From contig NZ_LWCU01000055.1 of assembly GCF_001650405.1 (NCBI RefSeq), positions 1-64,000 on the forward strand: a stretch of DNA of 64,000 nt, written 5' to 3'. How positions within the stretch are numbered: the first letter of the stretch is position 1; every line of letters starts with the position of its first letter. Source of the DNA: Microbacterium sp. H83 (GTDB taxonomy: Bacteria > Actinomycetota > Actinomycetes > Actinomycetales > Microbacteriaceae). Below the pieces are notes generated by a model, which was not told where the DNA came from, made no database searches, and saw nothing but the letters and a program-made list of their open reading frames with translations. A program made the position numbers and the translations under genes. This document shows, piece after piece, positions 7,811 through 16,312 of the stretch.

Positions 7811-8247
7811 GTGTGCTTTTCTTGCTCGCATGATACCCAAGGCACGTCGAATACCTCGAGTGTCGAGCAAGCTGACATCGCGGGGGCGAACTCAGCCGCG
7901 GCAGTCACTGCTTCGATGGCACCGGAAGCCGCGCTCGCGGCGCCTGGTGTTCTCGTCGGCGAAGAGATCGTGGCGACTGCAACCGTGATCGCCTCTCCCG
8001 CGAGTCAGCACGACTTCGAATACAGGACGGACGGCCATCTGCCGTACCAGTCCGGGTCGGGTGAAATCATCTTCCTCGACGACGAGGCGATTTCGTGAGC
8101 GTGGCTGCTCCGTGGGCAGTCGACGCGAACGGCGTCACCGCGGAGACGAGGTGCGAAATCCGAGGAGGCGATCTCGTTCACGTCGTTATGCCCAGCGCGA
8201 CCACCGTGACTACGTTCATCTCGGGGCCGGATGAGGTGTCGGCATGA
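7811..8247 (+). pseudogene. Frameshifted fragment of a secreted-type actinobacterial protein
   Basis: Two overlapping frames sit here: 95 codons from GTG 7811 to TGA 8098, and 50 codons from GTG 8095 to TGA 8247 (GTGA overlap). The second opens with SVAAPWAVDANG and continues TRCEIRGGDLVHVV, the layout seen in many actinobacterial exported proteins (APWA.DANG...Y.V.G..L.Q.V). The end of the first (SGSGEIIFLDDE) is what normally precedes that block, and a one-frame change near 8085-8093 would join them as DDEGDFVSVAAPWAV. No signal peptide or ribosome site is visible at 7811. I read this as a truncated, frameshifted gene; two short coupled genes remain possible. Confidence 0.45.
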
Positions 8248-8570
8248 TTGTTCACTCGCTAGTCGTCGTGCTCGCCGTGATCGCCGGGGCGATGTTCGGG
8301 GTGCAGGTTCGAGCCCCTCTTCAATGGATCGGTGCGGTCGTAGGCGTCCTCATCGCGGGCGTCGTCGCGGCTGCGGCAATCTTGTCGGACGTCGGTTCAG
8401 CATGGACCGGACCGTTGTTCGCGATCGTCGCAGCTGTGACCGCAGTGCTGATCAGCGCGCAAGCCCGGCGCGATCATCCCGGCTTCGAGGGCGAGGGGTA
8501 CTGGCAGCGAGTGCTCCTCGTACTGAGGCCGCGCCATGCGCGCGCCCGTCAGGACCGGTCGGGCGGGTGA
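8244..8570 (+). CDS. Small membrane protein, unknown function
   Basis: A 108-residue protein with three predicted membrane helices (about residues 3-22, 26-48 and 53-72) and a basic, Arg-rich cytoplasmic-type tail. The ATG at 8244 overlaps the stop of the preceding frame (ATGA), so it is translationally coupled to it. I recognise no family. A strong hairpin lies 50 bases downstream. Confidence 0.6.
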   Translation: MIVHSLVVVLAVIAGAMFGVQVRAPLQWIGAVVGVLIAGVVAAAAILSDVGSAWTGPLFAIVAAVTAVLISAQARRDHPGFEGEGYWQRVLLVLRPRHARARQDRSGG

Positions 8571-8622
8571 GGTGCGCGTGAGACTCGCGCGTTTCCTCGC
8601 CGAGAAGGGATAGACCGGGGCG

Positions 8623-8664
8623 CCGGTGGGCTCCGTTCGTCGGACGTCGACCGGAGCCCACCGG
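8623..8664 (+). terminator. Terminator-like hairpin, 13-bp perfect stem
   Basis: CCGGTGGGCTCCG (8623-8635) pairs perfectly with CGGAGCCCACCGG (8652-8664) across a 16-base loop. It closes the small upstream unit. No T-run follows. Confidence 0.6.
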
Positions 8665-8747
8665 TGGGCTGTCCGCGACCAAGCGCGCCACGCTTTTCGA
8701 GGTCTGGTGAAACGCCTGGGGCCAACCGGTGTGCCAGGCTCTCTCCC

Positions 8748-9707
8748 GTGACCGTCTCCACCCCGATCGCCCACGCGACACCTCCGGCCCGCCTCCTCCC
8801 GTTCCTCATCGGCGTCGGTGGCGGACTCCTCGGCATCCTGCCGTGGCTCGTCGGCGGTGCGCGCCTGCCGCTGCAGAACCTCTGGACCGTCGCCACCATG
8901 CCCGACGCGATGCCGATCGTGCTGCTGCCGGTCAGTCAGTACTTCGCCATCCTTCTGTTCTCGCTCGTGCTGCTCGGCGGCGTCTTCGCGGGCTTCGCGA
9001 TCCGCATCGTCGCTCGGCGCCGAGCCGTGGCGGTGTGGGCCGCATCGCTCGGAGTCCTCGCCGTGCACGTCGTGGCAGCGGTGGAGAGCTTCGCCGTTGT
9101 CGCGAGCGGTCTCTCCCTCGGATACGACTCACGCGCGGCGGTCTACCTCGTCGGGATGCTCGGCGGAACCTTCGCCGCCATCCTCCTCGCCCAGCTCGGC
9201 TTCTGGATGGCCTCGCGCCCGTCCGTCGGCATCGCCGCGTTCGGCGTCGCGCTCGCCGCGGTGCCGTTCGGACAGTGGGTGTCGCGGTGGTTCCTCGCAT
9301 TCACAGGCGACGCCTTCGCGCCGGCGTTCTTGCCCGAGCTGACGCGATGGATTCCCGCGGTCATCGTCGGAGTCGCGCTCGCGTGGTGCGGCATCCGTCC
9401 GGTGTGGCGGATCGTCGTGTGGGTCGTCTCGCTCCTCACGCTCGCGCTGCTTCCGTCGCTCTTCGGTGCCATCCAATACGGCCTCGGCTCGCGCATCCTC
9501 GGCGGCAACCTCGTCGAGATGGCCTCCGCGTCGGCGCAGATCTTCCCGCTGCTCTTGCAGGAGACCGGGCTTCTGCCGGTCGCGGTCGCGCTGGTCATCG
9601 GAATCGTCGGGACGGTCGTGCGGATGCTGATGACGACTCAACGAGAAGTGGATACTGGGCAGCAGCAGGCCGTCGAGGAGCCGTCGCCCTACGCCTCCGG
9701 TCGTTGA
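8748..9707 (+). CDS. Polytopic membrane protein, unknown function
   Basis: A 319-residue integral membrane protein with about eight hydrophobic helices, spaced GVGGGLLGILPWLV, ILLFSLVLLGGVFAGFAI, LGVLAVHVVAAVESFAVV and so on through the C terminus, which ends in a polar Gln/Glu tail. I choose GTG 8748 because the upstream in-frame residues overlap the hairpin arm and are Arg/Pro-rich. No conserved charged motif suggesting transport or enzymatic activity stands out. It is monocistronic by context. Confidence 0.65.
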   Translation: MTVSTPIAHATPPARLLPFLIGVGGGLLGILPWLVGGARLPLQNLWTVATMPDAMPIVLLPVSQYFAILLFSLVLLGGVFAGFAIRIVARRRAVAVWAASLGVLAVHVVAAVESFAVVASGLSLGYDSRAAVYLVGMLGGTFAAILLAQLGFWMASRPSVGIAAFGVALAAVPFGQWVSRWFLAFTGDAFAPAFLPELTRWIPAVIVGVALAWCGIRPVWRIVVWVVSLLTLALLPSLFGAIQYGLGSRILGGNLVEMASASAQIFPLLLQETGLLPVAVALVIGIVGTVVRMLMTTQREVDTGQQQAVEEPSPYASGR

Positions 9708-9828
9708 ACCTCCCGCCGGATCCGAGCGCGGCGAAGCGCGGTGGCATTCCGGACTCGCTATTCGGCGAGGGACACCAACTGGTTGCGTCGGCTACGTGAC
9801 CGGGGCTGAGAGCGAAGCAAAGAGATCG

Positions 9829-10392
9829 TCATCGCGACATCTCCGTGGACAGCGGACGCAGGATTTCGATGTCACTCAAAGCGAGTCCAGCAGTGTCGAT
9901 CACCCATTCGTTCTCATCGCGCCAGTTGGTGCTGTGGATGTGCGCCAGAGCGCGGCTGGCCGAGGCGCCTTCGAGCATTAGAAGCGTCGCTGCTCGCCCC
10001 GCACAAACGTTACGGTCGAGAAAGACCTCAGCTTTGCCTCGATCGTCCGTCCACGACATCCCAAGCTCATGCCCCTCCGCCGCCGCCCGGAACAGTGGAG
10101 GCAGTTCCAGTGGAGAAGGAGCGGAGACACCGGTTTCGCAGAATCCGGTTTCCGAGAAAAGCGTTCGCCAGTGGACAGTGGCGATGCGTCGTTCTGGGTA
10201 GTCGGTACTCACCCATGTGTGCGCGAGCGCGACCCCTAGGAGATCGGTCCGATCGACGAACGCGCCCTCACGGTAGAGCGCCCAGAGTTCAGTCGGCAGG
10301 TCTTCCGGAAGGGGCTCGCACCCATTGCGCTGCGAAGCGAGACTCAGCCACTCGCCATACTCTTCTATTCCGAAGTCCTTCGCTATGGACAT
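9829..10392 (-). CDS. Hypothetical protein, 187 residues
   Basis: I do not recognise a family. It is soluble and acidic, rich in Glu, Trp and Leu, with no signal peptide or membrane segment. The ATG at 10392 has a good ribosome site (GGGAGTGAGCC). It is divergent from the TetR gene with 104 bases between them and marks the left border of the more varied, defence-rich region. Codon use is a little less GC-biased than in the upstream genes. Confidence 0.6.
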   Translation of the reverse strand: MSIAKDFGIEEYGEWLSLASQRNGCEPLPEDLPTELWALYREGAFVDRTDLLGVALAHTWVSTDYPERRIATVHWRTLFSETGFCETGVSAPSPLELPPLFRAAAEGHELGMSWTDDRGKAEVFLDRNVCAGRAATLLMLEGASASRALAHIHSTNWRDENEWVIDTAGLALSDIEILRPLSTEMSR

Positions 10393-10496
10393 GGCTCACT
10401 CCCGAGTGCGTACGATTCACCCTCACGCTATCGGGCGGCGACAGGAACATCGCGTTGACAGCCGCCTGCAACGGTGCGAGCGCATACGCTTGACGG

Positions 10497-11066
10497 ATGC
10501 CCCGTCCTCGTAGCGAAGCCGCGCGCCAGTCCGTGCTCGAGGCGATGCGCGCCGCCGTCATCGCCGGGACGTACGAGTCGGTGACGATCGAGGGCCTCGC
10601 CGAATCCGCGACCGTGTCGAAGCAGACGATCTACCGCTGGTGGCCGTCGAAGGCGGCCATCCTCGGTGAGGCTCTGCTCGAGGGCGACCTTCCGGGTGCG
10701 GACGTGTCCGTGCCGATGACCGACGACATCCGCGCCGACCTGCACGCGTGGTTCACGGCGATGTCGAGGGGACTCGGAAGTCCGAAGGGCGTCGCCCTTG
10801 CTCGTGCGCTGATCGCCGTGACGGCGACCGACCATGAGTTGGGGCTGGCGCTCAACGAGAGGCTGGCAGCGCCGATCCGGACGTGGGTCGCCGAGCGGGT
10901 TGCCCGCGGACAGGTCGACGCGCAGGTACGAGCAGACGTGGATGCTGACGCGATCGCCGATCAACTCATCGCGATGGCGTCATACGCGGCGCTGATTGGG
11001 CAACCGTTGAGCGCGGATCGCGTCGAGGAGACGGTGATGCGGTTGCTGCGAGGGATCACGCGGTGA
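10497..11066 (+). CDS. TetR/AcrR family regulator
   Basis: A 189-residue one-component repressor. The N-terminal helix-turn-helix is visible as VTIEGLAESATVSKQTIYRWWPSK split over residues about 25-48 (the TIYRWW recognition helix is typical), and the remainder is an all-helical ligand/dimer domain of the TetR_C_11 kind. No ribosome site is evident before the ATG. A TTGACA hexamer at 10455-10460 may be part of its promoter, but no well-spaced -10 follows. Its target is unknown; the divergent gene at 9829-10392 is the first candidate. Confidence 0.85.
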   Translation: MPRPRSEAARQSVLEAMRAAVIAGTYESVTIEGLAESATVSKQTIYRWWPSKAAILGEALLEGDLPGADVSVPMTDDIRADLHAWFTAMSRGLGSPKGVALARALIAVTATDHELGLALNERLAAPIRTWVAERVARGQVDAQVRADVDADAIADQLIAMASYAALIGQPLSADRVEETVMRLLRGITR

Positions 11067-11120
11067 GCGAGAGACGCGCGAATCCCGTTGCGCAGCTGAC
11101 TACCGACTCGGTCGTTGTGC

Positions 11121-11143
11121 CCTGACCTGACAGGGAAGTCAGG
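11121..11143. terminator. Small convergent hairpin
   Basis: CCTGAC (11121-11126) and GTCAGG (11138-11143) pair across an 11-base loop between two convergent genes; the right arm overlaps the minus-strand stop codon. Confidence 0.35.
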
Positions 11144-11483
11144 ACTCAGATGCCGGCGGGTCGGGAAGCGCCCATATCCGCGAGTACTCGTCACTCACCT
11201 CGGGCCAGACGATGCGAAGGCCATCCTCCACGGACTGAACTGACGCCGCGGTGTCGCCGAGCAGCACGAAGTCGTGCGTGATCGGGCGGCCGGAGCGGTC
11301 GAGTCGCTGGTCTGGGTCGCGAAGCCGCAGAGCACCGCGCGTACCCACCGCGCGGTAGGAGTCGGCCTCGAGATCCAGTGAGTCGAAGACGGACTCATAC
11401 ACGGCGAGCGCATCTGTGATGCCGCCTGTGCGGAGGAACCGAAAGCCCCATGACCGCCCGCGAGCGACCCAGATGAATGTCAC
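11139..11483 (-). CDS. Small protein coupled to GTPase, unknown function
   Basis: A 114-residue soluble protein with no recognised family. Its GTG start at 11483 overlaps the stop of the GTPase gene (GTGA), which indicates coupled translation and a shared role. It opens with FIWVARGRSWGFRFL, contains LVRDP-like polar turns and ends Pro/Ser-rich. The gene order (GTPase, then small partner) resembles other GTPase-plus-accessory conflict-system pairs, but that is context only. Confidence 0.6.
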   Translation of the reverse strand: MTFIWVARGRSWGFRFLRTGGITDALAVYESVFDSLDLEADSYRAVGTRGALRLRDPDQRLDRSGRPITHDFVLLGDTAASVQSVEDGLRIVWPEVSDEYSRIWALPDPPASES

Positions 11484-12655
11484 TTACGGCTCCGCAGCAG
11501 CACCTTTGCGTGCTCGGCGTCCTCCAGGTCGATGCGGAAGCGTGTCAGCACAGCAGTCAGGTAATCGTGGCGGGCGAGCGCCTCAGCCTTGGCCTCCTCG
11601 AGCTTCGCACGCCCGGCGTCGAGAATCTTGTCGATGGCTTCCTTCGAGATCAGCGCAGTAAGACCGGCGGCCAGCACGGCAAGAGGTCCGGGCAGTTTCA
11701 CCTTCTTGATGAAGGGCGCAATGAGAGCGAGTGCTGTGGCGACTTGCTCGGCGTTGTTCAGGAGGTGTTCCCCGACCTTCGGGGGAAGCTGCATGGTCCG
11801 CGCCCAGTTGGCGTGCCTCTCGAACGGGAGCACAGCTGCGATAGGCAAGAGCAGATCGACGCCCACCCGCTGACTGACCTCGATCTCGTCAGGGCGGAAC
11901 TTCGCGGACGAGAGCAGGAGGAAGTCCTCACCGACAGAAAGGGCTTCGGGCGCCGCGACCATGCTTTCGATCGTCCTCCGCAGGCGGTCGAGGTCGCCTG
12001 CGCTCTTCTCGATGATCAACTCTCTGAACTGCTGCACGTCGGTGTCGGGCATCAGGTCCGACTTCGACAGTGCGACGATCCAGATGCGAGGGAAGACGAC
12101 GAGCGGTTTGCCATCGACGAGGATGTCGTCGCGGAGGCTCTCCAGACCTGTGCGGTAGTTGTGGAACAGCGACTTCAGGTAGGCCTCCTCCTGCCCGGCG
12201 TTGTCGAGCAGGAGCTGAGCATCGACGAGAAGCACGGCGACGTCTGAGCCGAGGAGAGCGCGGAAACCTTCCACGCGGCGGGCCGCTTCTTCGCCCTCGA
12301 CTCCTTGGGTGAACCATTCACCCGGATAGTCGTGCCAGACGAGCCGCACCTCATCGACCGGCGGCTTCCGCTTCGGATCGGAGGTGAGTCCCTTCGCGCG
12401 CTTCACCGAGAAGGAGTACGAGATCGACTTGAACTTGTTCGGCTCGGGCACTCGGGCGGAGTTTCTCATCCCCAGATAGTTCTGGAAGAGCTTCGCTCCC
12501 TGCCCTGCGTCGCCTGCGACGACGTCGAACAGATTGCGCTCGCCGTATCCGTCTTCCTGCGTCGGACCGAAGAAAGAAGACAGCAGAACTGTCTTGCCGC
12601 TCCCGCTCTCACCGAAGACCGCAATGTGCTGCTCGAGCCTGTTCTTTGTCGCCAC
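11480..12655 (-). CDS. P-loop GTPase-like protein (TRAFAC-type), possible defence NTPase
   Basis: A 391-residue P-loop protein. G1/Walker A is GESGSGKT at residues 15-22, G3 is DYPG at 109-112 in the context VWHDYPGEW, and G4 is SKSD at 197-200 after IVAL, so it is built like a GTPase with a slightly altered NKxD motif. A hydrophobic stretch near residues 305-340 (LALIAPF, PGPLAVLAAGL) could touch a membrane. The C terminus is helical and charged. Start is GTG at 12655 behind GAGGGCGATACGAC. Related GTPase-like proteins occur in predicted bacterial conflict operons; with an R-M system and DISARM-like operon next door, a defence role is inferred. Confidence 0.65.
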   Translation of the reverse strand: MATKNRLEQHIAVFGESGSGKTVLLSSFFGPTQEDGYGERNLFDVVAGDAGQGAKLFQNYLGMRNSARVPEPNKFKSISYSFSVKRAKGLTSDPKRKPPVDEVRLVWHDYPGEWFTQGVEGEEAARRVEGFRALLGSDVAVLLVDAQLLLDNAGQEEAYLKSLFHNYRTGLESLRDDILVDGKPLVVFPRIWIVALSKSDLMPDTDVQQFRELIIEKSAGDLDRLRRTIESMVAAPEALSVGEDFLLLSSAKFRPDEIEVSQRVGVDLLLPIAAVLPFERHANWARTMQLPPKVGEHLLNNAEQVATALALIAPFIKKVKLPGPLAVLAAGLTALISKEAIDKILDAGRAKLEEAKAEALARHDYLTAVLTRFRIDLEDAEHAKVLLRSRK

Positions 12656-12739
12656 CGTCGTATCGCCCTCTCCCCTGGGAACGGAACACCCCGTTATTCG
12701 ATCACCGTAGCGGAGAGAGCCGACACTGCCCCGCTATGA

Positions 12740-13732
12740 CTACTGAACCGACCATCCCCCATCCGACGCCAGCACCGCACCGTTGATGTTCACGCCGTCG
12801 TCCGACAGCAGGAACGTGATCGACGCAGCGAGCTGTTCCGCGGTCGCGACGGTCGGGATCGCCTGCTGGAACGGTGCCAGACGACCGGAGCCGTACTCCG
12901 ACATGTTCGGGGGCATCGGGATGCCGGTGGCCACTCCGCCGGGAGCGACGCTGTTCACGCGGATGCCCTTCGGCCCGTACATGAACGCGGCGGACTTCGT
13001 GACGCCGATGATGCCGTGCTTGCTCGCCGTGTAGGCGTTGCCCGACGCGTTGCCGCGCAGACCCGCTTCGCTCGAGACGTTGAGGATCGAGCCGCGGCCA
13101 GCCTTCTCCATGATCGGCAGCACCGCGCGCATGAGCTTGAACGGCGCGGTGAGGTTGATGGCGATGACGCGGTCCCAGACGGCATCCGTCGTCTCGCCTG
13201 CGGGGGAGAAGTCGTCGTTGATGCCGGCGACGTTCGCGAGACCGTCGATGATGTCGCCCGCGGCAGCGATGACGGCGTCGATCGCGTCCTGCTTGGTGAG
13301 GTCTCCGGCGACGACGGTGATGTCGGCGTCGGGAAGCTCAGCCTTCAGCGCATCGAGCTTGTCGGCGGCGATGTCGGAGGCGATGACGCGTCCGCCTTCG
13401 CGGGCGATGCGGGTGGCGGTGGCCTTGCCGATTCCGGATGCTGCGCCCGTGACGATCACGGTCTTGCCGGCGAAGCGGGCTCCGGTCGGGACCTCGGGGG
13501 CTGCCTCCTCGACGGGGAGCTCGCCGCCGTTGGCCGCGCGGACGAGGTCGTCGACGACGGACTGCGGCATCGCGCCCTGGCTCATCGCGACGAGCTGCTG
13601 GAGGGGGAGTCCGAGGACCGGGGTGAGGAGCTCGGGGTCGGCGCCCGTCTGTTCGAAGAGGCTGCGGATGAGCGGCCCTCCGGTCGGATCGTTCATCCAC
13701 TCGCCGATGGTGGAGTGTGCGGTGAGGGCCAT
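12740..13732 (-). CDS. SDR-family oxidoreductase with N-terminal extension
   Basis: NAD(P)-dependent short-chain dehydrogenase. The cofactor motif TGAASGIG is at residues 95-102, NVAGIN and the catalytic YTASK follow in order. The 85 residues before the Rossmann fold are unusual for the family: they form a helical extension with GEWMNDPTGGPLIRSL that may be a regulatory or dimer element. ATG at 13732 has GAAGGAGCTCCACC in front, and an AT-rich promoter region with TATATT lies just upstream. The substrate is unknown. It sits among defence genes but looks metabolic. Confidence 0.85.
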   Translation of the reverse strand: MALTAHSTIGEWMNDPTGGPLIRSLFEQTGADPELLTPVLGLPLQQLVAMSQGAMPQSVVDDLVRAANGGELPVEEAAPEVPTGARFAGKTVIVTGAASGIGKATATRIAREGGRVIASDIAADKLDALKAELPDADITVVAGDLTKQDAIDAVIAAAGDIIDGLANVAGINDDFSPAGETTDAVWDRVIAINLTAPFKLMRAVLPIMEKAGRGSILNVSSEAGLRGNASGNAYTASKHGIIGVTKSAAFMYGPKGIRVNSVAPGGVATGIPMPPNMSEYGSGRLAPFQQAIPTVATAEQLAASITFLLSDDGVNINGAVLASDGGWSVQ

Positions 13733-13852
13733 GGTGGAGCTCCTTCAATATATGTTTCGCAACGATGCGTCTACTTACTTCAAGTGTAATCCTCAGCTGT
13801 CGCCGAAAACTCGCGCGCGGCGGTGCGACGCGGCGATGTCGGTGGCCAGACT

Positions 13853-13858
13853 TAAGAT
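13853..13858 (+). promoter_or_regulatory. Leaderless -10 element TAAGAT for methyltransferase gene
   Basis: TAAGAT ends six bases before GTG 13865, the spacing expected if transcription starts at the start codon. No ribosome site is present, which supports both the leaderless reading and the GTG start. Confidence 0.55.
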
Positions 13859-13864
13859 GAACGG

Positions 13865-15142
13865 GTGGCAGACTACAAGCGATCAGGCGACCAGATGTTG
13901 AGCCTCGTCGAGGCATGTGCCGGCGCTGGCGGGCAGTCTCTTGGCTTGCACAAGGCAGGATTCTCGCACTCGCTCGCCATCGAGATCGATGAGACAGCCG
14001 CCGAGACTCTTCGCTCAAATTTGCAGGTTCGCGTAGCGGTTGGTGACGTTGCCGACTCGTCAGTCTGGGACCCTCGGTGCTACGCAGAGGTCGATCTTTT
14101 CGCGGGCGGAGTACCGTGCCCACCATTCTCTGCCGCTGGTAAGCAGCTGGGGACCTCCGACGAACGCGATCTTTTTGCATGGGCAATTGAGCAGGTTGCG
14201 ATGCTCCAGCCTCGAGCTGTGATGCTGGAGAACGTCCGTGGTCTCGCGGCACCTCGGTTCGCCGCATACCGTCAACGGATCTTGGATCGTCTCGATGAGC
14301 TCGGATACGTCGGCGATTGGAAACTCCTTCATGCTTCGGACTTCGGCGTACCGCAGCTCCGGCCGCGTTTCGTGCTCGTCGCGATGCCTGCAAGCGAGAT
14401 GCGATTCTTTCAATGGCCCGAGCCACAGGTCGGCGCTCGACTCACAGTCGGGGCGGCACTTTATGACTTGATGGCAGCCGAGGGCTGGAAGTACGCGGAC
14501 GCTTGGCGGGAAGCCGCAGACGACATCGGCCCGACCCTGGTCGGAGGTAGCAAGAAGCACGGAGGGGCTGACCTCGGTCCGACACGGGCTAAGGCGGCAT
14601 GGGCCAAGTTGAGCGTCGACGGCCGGGGCATCGCCGACACTCCACCAGACCGAAGGTCGCCTTCGTTTCGAACTGCTCCGCCGCGCTTGACGATCGAAAT
14701 GGCAGCTCGAATTCAAGGCTGGACTGCGGAAGACGGGTACGAGTTCGTCGGCCGCAAGACCTCGCAGTACAGACAGATCGGGAACGCTTTTCCACCGCCT
14801 GTGGCGGAAGCGCTTGGGCGAAGCATTCGTGCAGCGCTGAACCACGAAGGGTCCGAAACCCTCCGCAGTTCCGGCACTCTGAGCCTTCAGGACCCGGTCT
14901 ATCGTGCTCTCGCTCGCAGCGACGAGCCTTTGAGTTTGGAGGACTTGATAGGCGCTTATAACGAGGGAAGTGCGTCAGCCGTGCAGCAGCGCCTTGCGGC
15001 TATCAGACACGATTTTGATTTACACACGATCTATGTCGATGGAATCGAACGTTATCTCCTCGGTGAATTCAAGGGGTTCACAGGTCAGGCTGATCACTGG
15101 CGCCACGAAGTCGTGACACGCTTCCGGAACCGCGTCAGCTGA
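13865..15142 (+). CDS. DNA (cytosine-5) methyltransferase, partner of NaeI-like enzyme
   Basis: Transfers methyl from S-adenosylmethionine to cytosine C5. Motif I is ACAGAGGQSLGL near the N terminus, the catalytic PCPPFS motif IV has its cysteine at residue 85, ENVRG (motif VI) is near 121, and the closing motif X is RQIGNAFPPPVA near 300. About 100 residues follow the methylase domain with no recognised fold. The restriction gene begins four bases after its stop, so the two form an R-M operon, and modification of the NaeI site GCCGGC is the likely specificity (inferred from the partner). TTT, AAT and TTG codons are commoner than in neighbouring metabolic genes, as in transferred DNA. Confidence 0.88.
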   Translation: MADYKRSGDQMLSLVEACAGAGGQSLGLHKAGFSHSLAIEIDETAAETLRSNLQVRVAVGDVADSSVWDPRCYAEVDLFAGGVPCPPFSAAGKQLGTSDERDLFAWAIEQVAMLQPRAVMLENVRGLAAPRFAAYRQRILDRLDELGYVGDWKLLHASDFGVPQLRPRFVLVAMPASEMRFFQWPEPQVGARLTVGAALYDLMAAEGWKYADAWREAADDIGPTLVGGSKKHGGADLGPTRAKAAWAKLSVDGRGIADTPPDRRSPSFRTAPPRLTIEMAARIQGWTAEDGYEFVGRKTSQYRQIGNAFPPPVAEALGRSIRAALNHEGSETLRSSGTLSLQDPVYRALARSDEPLSLEDLIGAYNEGSASAVQQRLAAIRHDFDLHTIYVDGIERYLLGEFKGFTGQADHWRHEVVTRFRNRVS

Positions 15143-15145
15143 TTC

Positions 15146-16102
15146 ATGAGAGTTGAACTGCTCCAGGCGTGGGAGCCGGATCCACTAGAAGGTGAGAGCG
15201 ACGAGGAGTTGATCTCCGTTTTCAACGCGCTACGCCAGGCAGACCCCGACGGCACGCGAGTCGGCCGTCTGATGCGACGCACGTTAGATCAGCTCTACGA
15301 CGGGCAACGAACGGGGCGATACTCGTGGGAGCAGTTGCATAAGACAGAACGAACTCATTTCGGCACGCTCTTCGAGATAAACCTTCGGCGTGAGTTCGAT
15401 GATGTGATCGACGAGGGCTCGAATCTCGATTACAAGATCGCGGGCGTCGACGTCGATTGCAAGTTTTCGCAGCGGATGAATGCGTGGATGATCCCACCCG
15501 AGGCTCTCGGGCATCTTCTTGTCGTTGGCTATGTCAACGACGCCACGAGCGAGTTTGCGTTTGGGGTGGTCCGTGCGGCGCCAGACCACTGCAGGATCAG
15601 GTCAAATCGAGATGCGAAAGTACAGCTGAATCAGGCCGGGAGAGACGCCGTCAGGTGGCTGCAGCGACCCGGGGACCTGCCGCCGAACGTGCTCCTTGGG
15701 TGTGACGCTGAGACACTCGTGGCGATCTTCGCTCCCAGGTCGGGCCAGAAGCGCGTGAATGAACTATTCCGCCAAGTGACCGGGCGAAGAATTGGGCGCA
15801 ATGTGATCGCGACTGTGGCGCAGCAGGACGACTTCATGAAGAGAGTGCGCGCGAATGGTGGCGCACGAACCGCGCTACGCGGCGAGGGCTATATCATCCT
15901 TGGCGGTGACTATGAGAAGCATCGCCTTGCGGCTCGCCTCCTCGGCCTTGAGGTACCGGCGGCGGGCGAGATGGTCAGTGCGCGAGTAGTGATGGCGGCA
16001 GAAGGAGAACCCTTCACCGCTGAACTTGCAGGTGAACGGTGGCGATTAGCATCAAGCGGTGAGTCGGCTCAGCGCGTCGCGCCCGACGTGCCGTTCAAGT
16101 AG
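15146..16102 (+). CDS. NaeI-family type II restriction endonuclease
   Basis: Close homologue of NaeI, the type IIE enzyme that cuts GCCGGC and needs a second site as effector. Recognisable blocks are TLDQLYDGQRTGR, LHKTERTHFGTLFEINL, VDVDCKFSQ and VIATVAQQDDFMKRVR. From remembered NaeI, catalytic E70, D86, D95 and K97 match E77, D95, D104 and K106 here, and the Leu that keeps NaeI a nuclease rather than a topoisomerase-like enzyme (L43) is conserved as L50. The C-terminal half corresponds to the CAP-like effector-DNA domain. At 318 residues it is almost the same length as NaeI (317). It looks intact. Confidence 0.92.
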   Translation: MRVELLQAWEPDPLEGESDEELISVFNALRQADPDGTRVGRLMRRTLDQLYDGQRTGRYSWEQLHKTERTHFGTLFEINLRREFDDVIDEGSNLDYKIAGVDVDCKFSQRMNAWMIPPEALGHLLVVGYVNDATSEFAFGVVRAAPDHCRIRSNRDAKVQLNQAGRDAVRWLQRPGDLPPNVLLGCDAETLVAIFAPRSGQKRVNELFRQVTGRRIGRNVIATVAQQDDFMKRVRANGGARTALRGEGYIILGGDYEKHRLAARLLGLEVPAAGEMVSARVVMAAEGEPFTAELAGERWRLASSGESAQRVAPDVPFK

Positions 16103-16312
16103 GCGACTAAGAAGCTTGCATCTCCACGCCGACGTTCGAACTCGCGCTCGCGTTGGAGGATGCGCTCAGTCGGGTGCAGTGTCGAACAGTAGGGTTCAGC
16201 CATCCGTGCATCAATTCCATGAGCTCGCCCCGCCTACCCCGGCGGAGCCTCTTTCGCAGCGATTGAACTTTGGCGTAAGCGCTCAGGAGAACGCCATAGT
16301 GACGACCCGAGG

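Noticed and set aside
10455..10490. TTGACA promoter plus GCATAC box before the TetR gene
   Set aside because: Spacing is about 21 bases, too long for a standard promoter; kept only as a remark in the gene entry.
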